In this document: one piece after another, positions 24,071-32,036 of the stretch
How positions within the stretch are numbered: the first letter of the stretch is position 1
How the letters are laid out: each line of letters opens with the position of its first letter
Assembly (NCBI GenBank): GCA_023419535.1
Contig: JAEZXX010000031.1
Coordinates: 1-49,318 of the forward strand
DNA from: Pseudomonadota bacterium
GTDB taxonomy: Bacteria > Pseudomonadota > Alphaproteobacteria > Rhizobiales > Rhizobiaceae
Length of the DNA stretch: 49,318 nt
Direction of reading: 5' to 3'
Program-made: the position numbers and the translations under genes
The notes under the pieces: generated by a model
The model's database searches: none
What the model was told of the DNA's origin: nothing
The model's input: only the letters and a program-made list of their open reading frames with translations

Positions 24071-24191
24071 GGCTTCCGGTTCACTCCGGCAGACAAAGGG
24101 GTGCGCGCGGTACGCTCGGTGCTGCCCACGAAAAGCAGTCGCCGTAAAGCGCCTGCGACCGCCGAGGTAAAGGACTGTTTCCGTTCGGAAT
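24071..24191. mobile_element. Remnant of the right end of an older, related integrative element
   Basis: This stretch lies outside attL but resembles the inside right end of the resident element. 24093-24128 aligns with about 46057-46093: both contain GCGGTACGCT-GGTGCTGCCC with few differences, placed 60-110 bp before the tRNA core. It also carries one copy of the 11-bp arm repeat (GTGCTGCCCAC, 24119-24129). The simplest explanation is that another element once sat in tandem at the same tRNA and lost its body, taking the permease 5' end with it. Confidence 0.55.
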
Positions 24192-24237
24192 ATGGTGCTG
24201 CGAGAGAGGATTGAACTCTCGACCTCTCCCTTACCAA
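24192..24237. repeat. attL: 46-bp tRNA-Thr 3'-part duplication
   Basis: The sequence is identical to 46171-46216, from the CCA end of tRNA-Thr up to the anticodon loop. Beyond it (24238 onward) the match stops, so the 5' half of the tRNA is absent and this copy is not a functional tRNA. It marks the integrase-proximal end of the element. Confidence 0.93.
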
Positions 24238-24359
24238 AATTCTCCGCTAGGGGGTATCAGAGGTCATGGCGGGACATAGGCGGACCGCCAAAGCCCTGTC
24301 AATCAGTCGTTTCAGAGGTTATGTTGGGTTATCGAAGACGTTGGCGGTTTCCGGTTTCG

Positions 24360-24381
24360 GTGCTGCCCATGTGCTGCCCAC
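24360..24381 (+). repeat. Left arm repeats (two tandem 11-mers) before the integrase gene
   Basis: GTGCTGCCCAT (24360-24370) is followed directly by GTGCTGCCCAC (24371-24381). A similar tandem pair lies near the right end (46085-46106), and one copy lies in the flank remnant (24119-24129), all in the same orientation. Direct repeats near both att sites are typical arm-type binding sites of tyrosine integrases. The left pair ends 10 bp before the integrase start codon, so integrase or excisionase binding could also control int expression. Confidence 0.6.
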
Positions 24382-24391
24382 AGGAGGCACC

Positions 24392-25621
24392 TTGCCGAAG
24401 CTGAAACTGACTGATGCGTCTGTCGGGCATTCTACACTCCCGCCGGACAAGGTCGACCTAGTGCTTTGGGATACGGAAGTCGCCGGCTTCGGACTGCGCA
24501 TCCGGCCCGCAAGCAAGACGTTCATCGTGGCCTATCGCCCGGCGGGCGCCGGACGGTCGGCGAACATGAAGCGAATGAAGATCGCGCCGGCCGGAGCTGT
24601 GAAGGTCGCCGAGGCTCGGAAGCTGGCCCGGATCGAGTTGGGAAAGATCGCCGCGGGTGCCGATCCTCTGGCCGTTCGTAGCGCCACTAAGCAGCGATCG
24701 AAAGCCCGACTGGACGACCTTCTAGACCGCTACGCGAAGGATCTAGAACGACGGAACTACGTCAACTCGAAGGTCGTGATTGCCAACCTGCGCCGCAGGA
24801 TGGCCCACCTTCTCAACCGCGACGTCGCGAACATCACCGGTGCCGATCTGGTCGCGATTATCGAGAAGGCGGAGGCCGGCGGGCGGCCAGGGGCTGCGCA
24901 ATCGTTCCGCCAACTGGCGCGAGCATTCTTCTCCTGGGTCGTCACGAAGGCGAAGGTGCTGAAAGAGAACCCGCTGGCCGGCTACAGGCGCGAGCGTCCC
25001 ACGCGAGCCGATCGCGTCGCCAAGAAGACGCACGGCCGCGCATTCACCGACGCCGAACTCGCGACCATCTGGCAGGTCAGCGATCCGGAAACCGCCTTCG
25101 GGCGGCTCGTGCGCTTCTGGGCTTTGACGGGTTGCCGGCGAGGGGAGGGGGCTGGGCTGACATGGTCGATGGTCGACCGGACGCGCGGAGTCATCGATCT
25201 GCCCGCGGCCTTCGTGAAGCAGGGACGCGGCCATGTGGTGCCGATCGCGCCAGCCCTCGCCGAGTTGCTCGACGCTTGTCCGCGCGACGCCCGGTCGGAT
25301 CTCGTCTTCGCCTCGCCGCGAACCGGCGGGAAAATGGGAGGTTTCACGCAGCTCCTCGACCGCTTGCGGAAGGCGACCGGGTTCGTCGTCTTTCCGCACG
25401 ACCTGCGCCGAACCTTCCGAACGGGGCTGTCTCGGCTCGACATCGACGTGGACACGGCCGAACTCGCGCTAGGCCACGCCCGCGGCGACCTGGAGGCGAT
25501 CTACAATCGAGACGACGCCCACGATCGCCTTCGCTTGGCCTTCGACACCTGGGCAGCGCATGTCGAACGGATCGTCGCCGAAGGAGATGCGACGACGGCG
25601 AAACAGGGGGTCTTCGCGTGA
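24392..25621 (+). CDS. int: Tyrosine recombinase/integrase (DUF4102 N-terminal type)
   Basis: This 409-residue integrase acts on the flanking tRNA-Thr attachment site. The N-terminal arm-binding domain has MPKLKLTD, FWD-like LVLWDTEVAGFGLRIR and KTFIVAYR. The catalytic domain has Arg in TGCRRGEGAGL, a Lys in the beta-hairpin (AAFVKQGRGHVV), His-x-x-Arg in FPHDLRRTF, His in LGHARGD and the nucleophile Tyr in LEAIYNRDD. TTG 24392 is chosen because AGGAGG precedes it and family members begin with this sequence; an upstream in-frame extension reads through the arm repeats and looks non-coding. The stop overlaps the next start (GTGA). Confidence 0.93.
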   Translation: MPKLKLTDASVGHSTLPPDKVDLVLWDTEVAGFGLRIRPASKTFIVAYRPAGAGRSANMKRMKIAPAGAVKVAEARKLARIELGKIAAGADPLAVRSATKQRSKARLDDLLDRYAKDLERRNYVNSKVVIANLRRRMAHLLNRDVANITGADLVAIIEKAEAGGRPGAAQSFRQLARAFFSWVVTKAKVLKENPLAGYRRERPTRADRVAKKTHGRAFTDAELATIWQVSDPETAFGRLVRFWALTGCRRGEGAGLTWSMVDRTRGVIDLPAAFVKQGRGHVVPIAPALAELLDACPRDARSDLVFASPRTGGKMGGFTQLLDRLRKATGFVVFPHDLRRTFRTGLSRLDIDVDTAELALGHARGDLEAIYNRDDAHDRLRLAFDTWAAHVERIVAEGDATTAKQGVFA

Positions 25622-26073
25622 TCGATCCTCAAGACAGTGTCCGGACGAAGATAGACGACGAAGGCGATAAGGCCAGCTTGGCTCTCTTTGCCGCTATCGT
25701 TGTTCGGTACAATGTGAATTCTGCCGATCTGATTAAGGAAATTGAGGGCGCTGGGACGTTGGCGCGGATCGCACGCGATTTGTTGGGTTGGCCTCTGCCG
25801 ACTAAACGTAAGCGCGGCCGTCCTTCACAAAGTGGAGCTAACTGGGCCCTCTATCTCACCGTTAGTTCTGCCTTACAAAGCGGCTCGACTGTTGATGTCG
25901 CGATTAGTGAACTGGTGAAACGCAACGGCGGAGACCCGGAGGACAAAGAGTTCGCTAGGCTCAAGAAAAATTACCAGCGCGCGGTGAAGAAGTGGGGATC
26001 AAGGAAAGAGGGGGATCGGATCCGTTTAGCGGATTTTTATGGTCGAGCCCCGGATGCCATCGGGGATCCATAG
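25618..26073 (+). CDS. Hypothetical protein coupled to integrase
   Basis: This 151-residue soluble protein was not recognised. The GTG start overlaps the integrase stop codon. It begins with an acidic stretch and has a middle segment with TKRKRGRPSQSGANWALY, an AT-hook-like GRP core that suggests DNA contact, then a Lys-rich helix (FARLKKNYQRAVKKW). Base composition is a little less GC-rich than the integrase. Its coupling to int suggests a role in recombination direction or host-factor control, but this is only inference. Confidence 0.65.
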   Translation: MIDPQDSVRTKIDDEGDKASLALFAAIVVRYNVNSADLIKEIEGAGTLARIARDLLGWPLPTKRKRGRPSQSGANWALYLTVSSALQSGSTVDVAISELVKRNGGDPEDKEFARLKKNYQRAVKKWGSRKEGDRIRLADFYGRAPDAIGDP

Positions 26074-26165
26074 GGACATAATTCTCGGCGATTTACGGGG
26101 GGCGATCGGTAGCCGTCAGGCCCGGTACTGTTGGGTATGACGCACAACAGCGACGGACAACAGAC

Positions 26166-26393
26166 ATGGCACGAAGCCCTTTCGACGCTCCTGATATTGC
26201 CCGGCTTCCGGATGACGTACTCCTGACCCGCTCTCATCTCTCGGCGCTAAGCGGCTTCTCGGAAGAAGCTTTCAAGAAGTGGGCGCGCGAGGGACGCGGT
26301 CCAAAAATCACGACTGTCGAAGGCCGCCCGCGGACGACCGTGCGCGATTACCGCGCCTGGACCTCCGGCAGCGCGAAGGACCCTGCAGCATGA
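26166..26393 (+). CDS. AlpA/MerR-like helix-turn-helix protein (possible excisionase/activator)
   Basis: This 75-residue protein has the short winged helix-turn-helix pattern of AlpA-like and excisionase-type proteins: LPDDVLLTRSHLSALSGFS, a recognition helix in EEAFKKWAREGRG, then the wing PKITTVEGRPRTTVRDYRAW. Such proteins activate or direct integrase in P4-like islands and satellites. It is the first gene of a tightly coupled operon; its stop overlaps the next ATG (ATGA). Confidence 0.7.
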   Translation: MARSPFDAPDIARLPDDVLLTRSHLSALSGFSEEAFKKWAREGRGPKITTVEGRPRTTVRDYRAWTSGSAKDPAA

Positions 26394-26821
26394 GCCGCCG
26401 CCGTCGCCGAGATGTAGAGCGGCGAAGGACGTGCGTACACCCGCGCCGAGACGCCGCGAAGAAACCTGCCGAAGATCGCCGCTTTCTCTTCGTGCGCCTG
26501 CGGCCGATGAGCATTGCGGACATGAAGCCGGGCGTCCCTTACGAACCGGGCATCAGCATCCTAGAGGTCGGGACGTTCGCGACACCCCATGCTTTCGGCA
26601 CGGCGCTTCATATCCCGCTGGACCTTCCGCCGGAGCTTCGCGAGCCGACCGACCTCAATGCGCGCGTCGCGCTGGCGCTCATCTGTGCCGAGGATCCGCA
26701 TACCAAGGCGATCGTCGACGAGATGAAGGCGACTGCCCGTTTCTATCGCGAAAGCGAGAACTACACGCAGGAGCTTTGCGGGGGCTTTTGGCTTCCGCCC
26801 TCACAGGAGACAATGCGATGA
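26390..26821 (+). CDS. Hypothetical protein in the replication operon
   Basis: This 143-residue protein was not recognised. It starts with a very basic stretch (MSRRRRRDVERRR) and continues with a mixed alpha/beta segment (SIADMKPGVPYEPG, then SILEVGTFATPHAFG) and a helical, acidic C terminus. It is coupled by ATGA overlaps to both neighbours. ATG 26390 fits the overlap; an internal ATG at 26510 (MSIADMKPG) is another possible start, because the sequence before it looks less protein-like. It may be a small regulator or accessory replication protein. Confidence 0.6.
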   Translation: MSRRRRRDVERRRTCVHPRRDAAKKPAEDRRFLFVRLRPMSIADMKPGVPYEPGISILEVGTFATPHAFGTALHIPLDLPPELREPTDLNARVALALICAEDPHTKAIVDEMKATARFYRESENYTQELCGGFWLPPSQETMR

Positions 26822-27159
26822 CCGATATCGAGGCCCCTGCCGAAAGCCGCCTGGCGCGTTGCGTCCAGGTCCTCCGGGGCCATCTCGCCGACAGCGGCGA
26901 CCCGGACTTGCCGGACGACCAACGCCTCGCGCGGATGACGCTGTCGGCCACGTTCGCCGAAGTCGAACGCGATCGCCCGGACGCCTCCACGATGGACGTG
27001 GCGGGGGAGGTCGCCGCGCGTCTCGGCCCGTCGGTTCAAACCGTGCTGGCGGTCGAAGTTGCCGCCGCACAGGCCCTCGCTGCGGCGCCGAACGTTCTGC
27101 GACCGGCAGTAGGCCCTTCGCTTCGCGCTCTGAACGAAGTCTTGTCAGACGTCGCCTAG
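26818..27159 (+). CDS. Hypothetical helical protein in the replication operon
   Basis: This 113-residue, mostly helical, acidic protein starts MTDIEAPAESRLARC. It has Ala-rich helices in its second half (VLAVEVAAAQALAAAPN). No domain was recognised. It lies between the coupled small genes and the large replication gene, from which it is separated by 106 nt. It is conserved in layout with the preceding small ORFs of the element, so the three are probably expressed together. Confidence 0.6.
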   Translation: MTDIEAPAESRLARCVQVLRGHLADSGDPDLPDDQRLARMTLSATFAEVERDRPDASTMDVAGEVAARLGPSVQTVLAVEVAAAQALAAAPNVLRPAVGPSLRALNEVLSDVA

Positions 27160-27265
27160 CGCGCCGTCCAGACGATCCGACGCTACGCCCAACCAACAAC
27201 GGCACAGTGGAAACAAAAGGGCGACGCCGGGTGGAAGCCGACGTCGCCGCAAAGAGGTTGATGCG

Positions 27266-29920
27266 TTGGCTACTCTACCTGAAAGCGCCAAGGGCGCAAG
27301 CATATCCACCGGCACCGTCGTTCCCTTTCCGGCCATTCGTCTTGAAGCTGACCGACCGCAGCTTGTGCGGTTCGCGAATGCGATCTTCCGCAACTGTCGT
27401 GGCTTCGAAGGGTATCTCTCGCTATCGACGTTCGCCAATGTTGGCGAGCACGTCTCGCGCCGATGGGTCGAGTTCGGCCCGCAACTCGTCGATGCAGCCC
27501 GAACCGCGGCTACGGCTGCGGCCAACGTCAAAGGCGGGACCGTCTTCGCGCCGCCCGTCTGTCTCTTTCGCAACCCGGACCGGGCGAACTCACAGAACGT
27601 CGCGGCGGGCCCGGTCATCGCCGTCGATCTCGACAGAGCGCCGCAAGAGGGTTTGGACCGCCTGACCTCTGTTCTCGGGACGCCTACGGTGGTCGTCGCG
27701 TCCGGCGGGCGCTGGACGGCGGAAGATGGCAGGACGGAAGATAAGCTTCACGTCTACTGGCGGCTCCTGGACCCGGCGACGTCCGAGGTCGCCTTGGTGC
27801 GTCTACGGCACGCCAGGGCTCTCGCCGCGGCGCTGGTATCTGGGTCCGATCGAACGGGCGTTCCCGTTGCACACCCGATGCGGTGGCCTGGATCCTGGCA
27901 CACAAAAGCCGAACCGGTGCTATGCCGCATTGTCGGCGGACAGGAAGACCGGGACGTCAAACTCGAAGTCGCCATTGCGCAACTGGAGTTCGCGACAGGC
28001 GGTGCGGTCCCGTGCCGAGACCACAGGACCGAGCGGCGGGAAGGCTTCAAGACGCCGAAGGCCTGGACAGCGGAAGCTCTCCTAGAGGCCGCCAAGGGCA
28101 TTCCGAACGCACGTCTTTCATGGGACGACTGGAACCGGCTGGGCATGACATTCTTCGATGCCTCGCACGGGTGCGCCGACGGGCTCGAAGCATTCCACGC
28201 CTTCAGCGAGAAGTCGCCAAAGTACGATCCCGACGAGACGGACACGCGCTGGTCGCACTGGTACCGATCGCCCCCGAACGAACTGTCAGGGGCGACGCTG
28301 ACGCACGAGATGCGAAAGATCGATCCGATGTGGACGCCGACCTGGCCGCCCGCTGGTGACTTCGATCCGACGCTCTTTGCGGTCCGGGAAGAAGAGGACT
28401 TGGGTCCGCTCGACATCTTCGGCGACGCGGATCCCGCGGAGTTGGGCGACCTTCCGGCCGACGCTCTTCCGCCGATGCTGACGCGGTGGGTCGTTTCGGA
28501 AGCGCGGCGCAAGGGCGTCCCGGAGGCCTTCCCCGCAGCCAGCGCCCTAGCGGTGCTCGGCGCTTCAATCGGCGGGGACGTTCGCATCCAAGTCCGCCAG
28601 CTGGACGACGGCTGGACCGAGACGGCCAACCTGTGGGTCGCGATCGTCGCGCCGCCTGGTAGTGCGAAGTCGCCGACGATCGGGGCGGCCGTCGCGCCGC
28701 TCCGCGCGATCGATGCGCGTTGGGTTGAGAAGGACGGCGCCGCGCATGCGGCCTGGGCGGCTGCATCTAAGCGCCGATCGAAGGACGCCCCGCCGGCCGG
28801 CGCCGAACCGCGCATCCGGCGGATCGTGGTCGACGACATGACGGCGGAAAAGGCCATCCGCATCTATCGAGACAACCCGCGCGGCATACTCCAGGCTCCC
28901 GACGAGCTTGCCGGCCTGCTCGGCGGGTTCGGCACCTACAAGGGCGGAGGCGGCGCGGATCGCTCGCACTTTCTCCGCGCGTTCGACGGTGACGCAATCA
29001 CGAGCGACCGCGTCGGTTCTGGGACCATCGGCGCGCGCCGCGCCCTCTTGACGGTCCTGGCTGGCACTCAACCCGAGCGGATGCACAGCGTCGTTCGCGA
29101 CCTTGGTTCGGACGGCCTCCTTCAGCGTTTCCTGGTCGTAATGAACGATGGACGCGAGCGTACCCCTGTCGACGAGGCGCCGGACCGGGAAGCGGTTCGT
29201 TGGTTCGTCACGGCGGTCGAACAACTCGCTTCGGCCGGCGGGTTCGCTCCCGATCCATTGCAGATGGCGGCGGAAGCTAGCGGCGCGTTTGCCTCGGCTG
29301 CGGATCGCATCCGCATTCTCAAACACGCCCCCGGCGCTTCGGAAGCGTTCCGCGGCCACCTGGAGAAATGGGGGAAGATCCTCCCCCGGCTCATTTTAAT
29401 CGTTCATGTCGCGCGGCAGATGGAGGTTGGCGGGTTCGATCCCTCGGCGCGGGTCGAATGTTCGACCGTGGACATGGCGGTTCGCCTTGCTCGGTTTCTC
29501 CTTCGCCATGCGCTGGCGTTCTACACGAGCTTCTTTGCTTCATCGGCGGCCGCGTCCGAAGCGCTGTGGATTGCGGGTTTCCTTCTCACGCGGCCAGACC
29601 TTCGACGGGTCGGCAGACGGGACGTCTACGATAACCGAAAGACGCTGCGTGGTGCGGATAACCTCCGCGTCCTTCTCGGCGCTATGGGCGAGCTGGAGGC
29701 GGCCGGTTGGGTCGCGGTTGGCGATCGTGACGCAACGGGTCCGACGTCCTGGACGGTCGATCAGCGCATCCATGAGCGGTTTGCGGAGCGGGCGGAGCGC
29801 GAACGGCGCGAGCGTGGGCTGCGGCACGCGAAGATTTTGGAGGCCGGGAAGGCTCGAAAGTGGCTGGCTGAAGAGGACGCCCGGGCTGCGCTAGCATCGG
29901 CAGGAGGCATTTTCGGATGA
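27266..29920 (+). CDS. Replication protein: RepB-like primase with PriCT and DUF3987-type helicase-like domain
   Basis: This 884-residue multidomain protein would prime and unwind the element. Residues ~30-260 look like an archaeo-eukaryotic-type primase with VIAVDLDRAPQEG (acidic pair), a VVASGGRW segment and a KLHVYWRL strand followed by HPMRWPGSWH. Residues ~280-350 match a primase C-terminal helical domain (SWDDWNRLGM, DTRWSHWYRSPP). Residues ~430-830 resemble DUF3987: NLWVAIVAPPGSAKSPTIG (Walker A-like), ILQAPDELAGLLGGF, DRSHFLRAFDGD and LTVLAGTQPERM. The start is TTG with AGAGG upstream. The protein ends in GGIFG, a tail shared with the next two genes. The palindromic region right after it may be the origin. 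Confidence 0.82.
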   Translation: MATLPESAKGASISTGTVVPFPAIRLEADRPQLVRFANAIFRNCRGFEGYLSLSTFANVGEHVSRRWVEFGPQLVDAARTAATAAANVKGGTVFAPPVCLFRNPDRANSQNVAAGPVIAVDLDRAPQEGLDRLTSVLGTPTVVVASGGRWTAEDGRTEDKLHVYWRLLDPATSEVALVRLRHARALAAALVSGSDRTGVPVAHPMRWPGSWHTKAEPVLCRIVGGQEDRDVKLEVAIAQLEFATGGAVPCRDHRTERREGFKTPKAWTAEALLEAAKGIPNARLSWDDWNRLGMTFFDASHGCADGLEAFHAFSEKSPKYDPDETDTRWSHWYRSPPNELSGATLTHEMRKIDPMWTPTWPPAGDFDPTLFAVREEEDLGPLDIFGDADPAELGDLPADALPPMLTRWVVSEARRKGVPEAFPAASALAVLGASIGGDVRIQVRQLDDGWTETANLWVAIVAPPGSAKSPTIGAAVAPLRAIDARWVEKDGAAHAAWAAASKRRSKDAPPAGAEPRIRRIVVDDMTAEKAIRIYRDNPRGILQAPDELAGLLGGFGTYKGGGGADRSHFLRAFDGDAITSDRVGSGTIGARRALLTVLAGTQPERMHSVVRDLGSDGLLQRFLVVMNDGRERTPVDEAPDREAVRWFVTAVEQLASAGGFAPDPLQMAAEASGAFASAADRIRILKHAPGASEAFRGHLEKWGKILPRLILIVHVARQMEVGGFDPSARVECSTVDMAVRLARFLLRHALAFYTSFFASSAAASEALWIAGFLLTRPDLRRVGRRDVYDNRKTLRGADNLRVLLGAMGELEAAGWVAVGDRDATGPTSWTVDQRIHERFAERAERERRERGLRHAKILEAGKARKWLAEEDARAALASAGGIFG

Positions 29921-29923
29921 TTT

Positions 29924-30093
29924 TGCGGACGATGCGGTCGAGATTGGCTTGTTTCGGTAGCCCTTTGTCGAAGGGTCTGCGGACTTTGCGGCTTGCGTGC
30001 GCGCAAAGATCAATTGCCTGTTGGCTCTCTCTCTCTTTCTCTCGATCTAGTTGGCAATGTGTCTCACACACGCGCAAGCCGCAAAGTCCGCAG
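29924..30093. other. Candidate origin of replication: iteron-like repeats and long inverted repeat
   Basis: Between the replication gene and the next CDS lies a 232-nt non-coding stretch with dense symmetry. A perfect 21-bp inverted repeat occupies 29977-29997 and 30073-30093. Its 75-nt loop contains a smaller repeat (ATTGCC 30013-30018 / GGCAAT 30053-30058) around a CT-rich tract. TGCGGAC-nn-TGCGG occurs at 29924-29937 and 29978-29991, and inverted at 30079-30092. A CCCTT/AAGGG hairpin (29961-29975) and GGACA/TGTCC (30113-30125) flank these. The position after a primase-helicase gene suggests an origin or a replication-control site. A transcription-control role is possible. Confidence 0.5.
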
Positions 30094-30152
30094 GCCGTAA
30101 GGCGGCGGCCTTGGACAAACTGTCCTAAATTCCGAAGCCCAAGGGCTGCACT

Positions 30153-30713
30153 ATGAGGACGGGGTTAGGGCGCGGCGGCTCGCCGGAAGCGCGCGAGCAC
30201 GCCAGGCGAACGATGCTTAAGTGGCACCGCGAACAGCGCGAGGACGCGGCGAAATGCGGGGCGCACGCTCGTAGCACCGGGGAACCGTGTCGACAGATTG
30301 CGATGTCGAACGGACGATGTTGCTACCATGGGGGGCGCACGCCGAAGGGCGACCGCTGGCACGTCCCGCAGTGGCCGAAGGCTTCCGCCCCGGATTTCGA
30401 GAAGAGGTTCGCGCGCAAGATCGCCGATCGCCAGAAGGCGGCGAGCGAGAGGGAAGCGCGAGTTGCCCGCATGTCTCCGGAGGAGCGGGCCAGCTATGAG
30501 GCCGGCCGTCGCGCGCGTCCTCCCGGACACGCAGCCGCCCGAAGGCAGGCGCGCGAGAGGCGCAAACAGAACGCCGAGGCGCGGGCGCTCCTAGAGCATG
30601 CGGAGCAAACCCCCGACGCTGAAGGCCAGGCGCTCGCCGATCGGATCGCCGAGTTGCGCAAGCTCGCCGCGGCGCTCGAAGCACAGCGGCTCACAGGAGG
30701 TATCTTCGATTGA
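30153..30713 (+). CDS. HGG-motif Cys/His protein of phage/island type
   Basis: This 186-residue basic protein has an N-terminal Cys/His cluster with CGAHARSTGEPC, NGRCCYHGG and RTPKGDRWH. This matches a small module common in prophages and islands (CGA-trsG-pC-..NGRC-HGG-tpG), probably a zinc or nucleic-acid binding element. The rest is a long, charged helical region (residues ~75-180). It ends in GGIFD. TGA overlaps the TTG start of the next gene. Function is not established. Confidence 0.65.
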   Translation: MRTGLGRGGSPEAREHARRTMLKWHREQREDAAKCGAHARSTGEPCRQIAMSNGRCCYHGGRTPKGDRWHVPQWPKASAPDFEKRFARKIADRQKAASEREARVARMSPEERASYEAGRRARPPGHAAARRQARERRKQNAEARALLEHAEQTPDAEGQALADRIAELRKLAAALEAQRLTGGIFD

Positions 30714-31021
30714 CCCACCACAGCGACGATGACGAACTGGCAGAGCTGCGGCGCGCATCCGAACGGGCCGCCTACTCGCACGGGCTCGCGATGTTGGACA
30801 ACCCGGACACGCCTGCAACGGCTCGCGCGAGCGTCGTTCGGGCGTTCCTAACAGCCGCGGCGGCCCGCCAGGGTGACGACAGCCCGTTCGAACCGCACAG
30901 CGCCACGCCGGAGCAGCTAGCCAGAGAGATGGAACTCTTGATGCGCCGGCTTTCGACCAAGCGGCCGAACGTCATCGACGTGACGCCAGCCCCGCGACCG
31001 AGCGACGGCATCTTCGAATAG
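30710..31021 (+). CDS. Hypothetical small protein ending in DGIFE
   Basis: This 103-residue protein has an N-terminal acidic helix (DDDELAELRRASERAAY) and an Ala-rich helix (ARASVVRAFLTAAAARQ), then a proline-rich C terminus ending PSDGIFE. The TTG start overlaps the previous TGA. No domain was recognised. The size and position would fit a small terminase-like or accessory replication protein, but no sequence evidence decides this. Confidence 0.55.
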   Translation: MTHHSDDDELAELRRASERAAYSHGLAMLDNPDTPATARASVVRAFLTAAAARQGDDSPFEPHSATPEQLAREMELLMRRLSTKRPNVIDVTPAPRPSDGIFE

Positions 31022-31041
31022 GCATCGGGCGCCGCGCAACG

Positions 31042-31725
31042 TCACGCCGCCCGCGCGAGAATCCGACCAACCTGAACGGCGGTCCAGGACCCGCCGCGCG
31101 CCGTGCGCACCGCGCGGGCGTTGAGCGCGTCGGCGATGCCCCGGTTCGACGCGACGCCGGCCGCGCGGATGCTGGCGATGACCGGCAGGACGTTCGCGGC
31201 GAACGCATCCGCCTCCCGCCGGTTCGTTGCCGCGCCCGCCGCGCTCGCATCGCCGAGGTTCGTCCGGTTGCCGAGCTTCGCACCGGCCGCCTTCTTCGCC
31301 TGAAGCGCCGCTTTCGTCCGGGCTGCGATCAACGCTCGTTCCTTCTCCGCGAGCGCGGCGTAGATGTGGAGCATGAACGGGTCCGCATCGGCGCCCAACT
31401 CCGCGACGATGAAGGGCACACGTTGGGCCATCAGTCCGGCGACGAAAGCGACGTCACGCGAAAGACGGTCGAGCTTCGCGACGATGATGGAGCACCGCAG
31501 CTTTCGCGCCTGCGACAGCGCGGCGGCCAGGATCGGCCGGCGGTCGAGCGCATCGGCGCCCTTGCCCGTCTCGACCTCTACGTGCTCGGCTACGATCTCG
31601 AAGCCGTTGGCGTCGGCGAACTGGCGCGTTGCCGCCCGTTGCGCATCGACGCCGAGGCCACTCTTGCCCTGGCGGTCGGTCGAGACGCGAAGGTAGGCGA
31701 CGAGGGGCTTGCGGCTGTCGGTCAC
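31042..31725 (-). CDS. Serine recombinase (resolvase/invertase family)
   Basis: This 227-residue recombinase has the resolvase catalytic domain: YLRVSTDRQ with nucleophile Ser near residue 15, IIVAKLDRLSRDV (Arg/Asp motif) and the E-helix region EKERALIAARTKAALQ. The C-terminal part (ASNRGIADALNARAV, GGSWTAVQVGRILARA) is the short helix-turn-helix and recombinase tail. It reads towards the replication operon. A dyad at 31742-31779 just upstream could be its own site. It may resolve multimers of the replicating element or be a relic of another insertion. Confidence 0.9.
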   Translation of the reverse strand: MTDSRKPLVAYLRVSTDRQGKSGLGVDAQRAATRQFADANGFEIVAEHVEVETGKGADALDRRPILAAALSQARKLRCSIIVAKLDRLSRDVAFVAGLMAQRVPFIVAELGADADPFMLHIYAALAEKERALIAARTKAALQAKKAAGAKLGNRTNLGDASAAGAATNRREADAFAANVLPVIASIRAAGVASNRGIADALNARAVRTARGGSWTAVQVGRILARAA

Positions 31726-31741
31726 GGCGTTTTCTCCGCTG

Positions 31742-31779
31742 GCGTTACAACACTATATGAGCGTTTGGAGTTGTTACGC
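31742..31779. promoter_or_regulatory. Dyad upstream of serine recombinase (res-like site or operator)
   Basis: GCGTTACAAC (31742-31751) and GTTGTTACGC (31770-31779) are inverted repeats matching at 9 of 10 positions over a 38-bp span, starting 17 bp before the recombinase start codon. Serine recombinases bind dyads of this size at crossover sites and often autoregulate from them. Confidence 0.5.
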
Positions 31780-31885
31780 AAGCGGCGAATGCTGACCTTG
31801 TGCGGTCTTCTCGCCTGTCCTGGAACGGGTTCGGTCCGTTCGATCACCCGGCGGCGCCCACCCACCCCCTGGCACACTCCAAACG

Positions 31886-31914
31886 CCGAGCGCCGGCCGA
31901 TGCCGGACGCTCGG
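31886..31914. other. Strong GC hairpin in the 31.7-32.0 kb intergenic region
   Basis: CCGAGCG/CGCTCGG and CCGGC/GCCGG (31886-31914) form a 12-bp stem with one bulge and a 4-nt loop. The surrounding 311-nt gap between the recombinase and the large phage-like gene holds this hairpin and the recombinase dyad. I see no further gene in it, although a frame continuous with the large gene stays open back to 31800. Confidence 0.45.
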
Positions 31915-32036
31915 TGGAAAATTCGCGCTTGGGGAACTCGGGACCTGATCCACAAAATAAATCGTCGCGGGTTCCTTCAGTATACCCCTGTAACCCCTTC
32001 AATAGGAGCGAGCAGACTTCGGTTTTTCGCGTTGAA

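Noticed and set aside
24192..24266. Second tRNA-Thr gene
   Set aside because: Only the 46-nt 3' part is present and the 5' half is absent, so this is attL and not a tRNA gene.
30028..30044. CT-rich tract as a microsatellite
   Set aside because: It is short and irregular and is better explained as part of the loop of the long inverted repeat.
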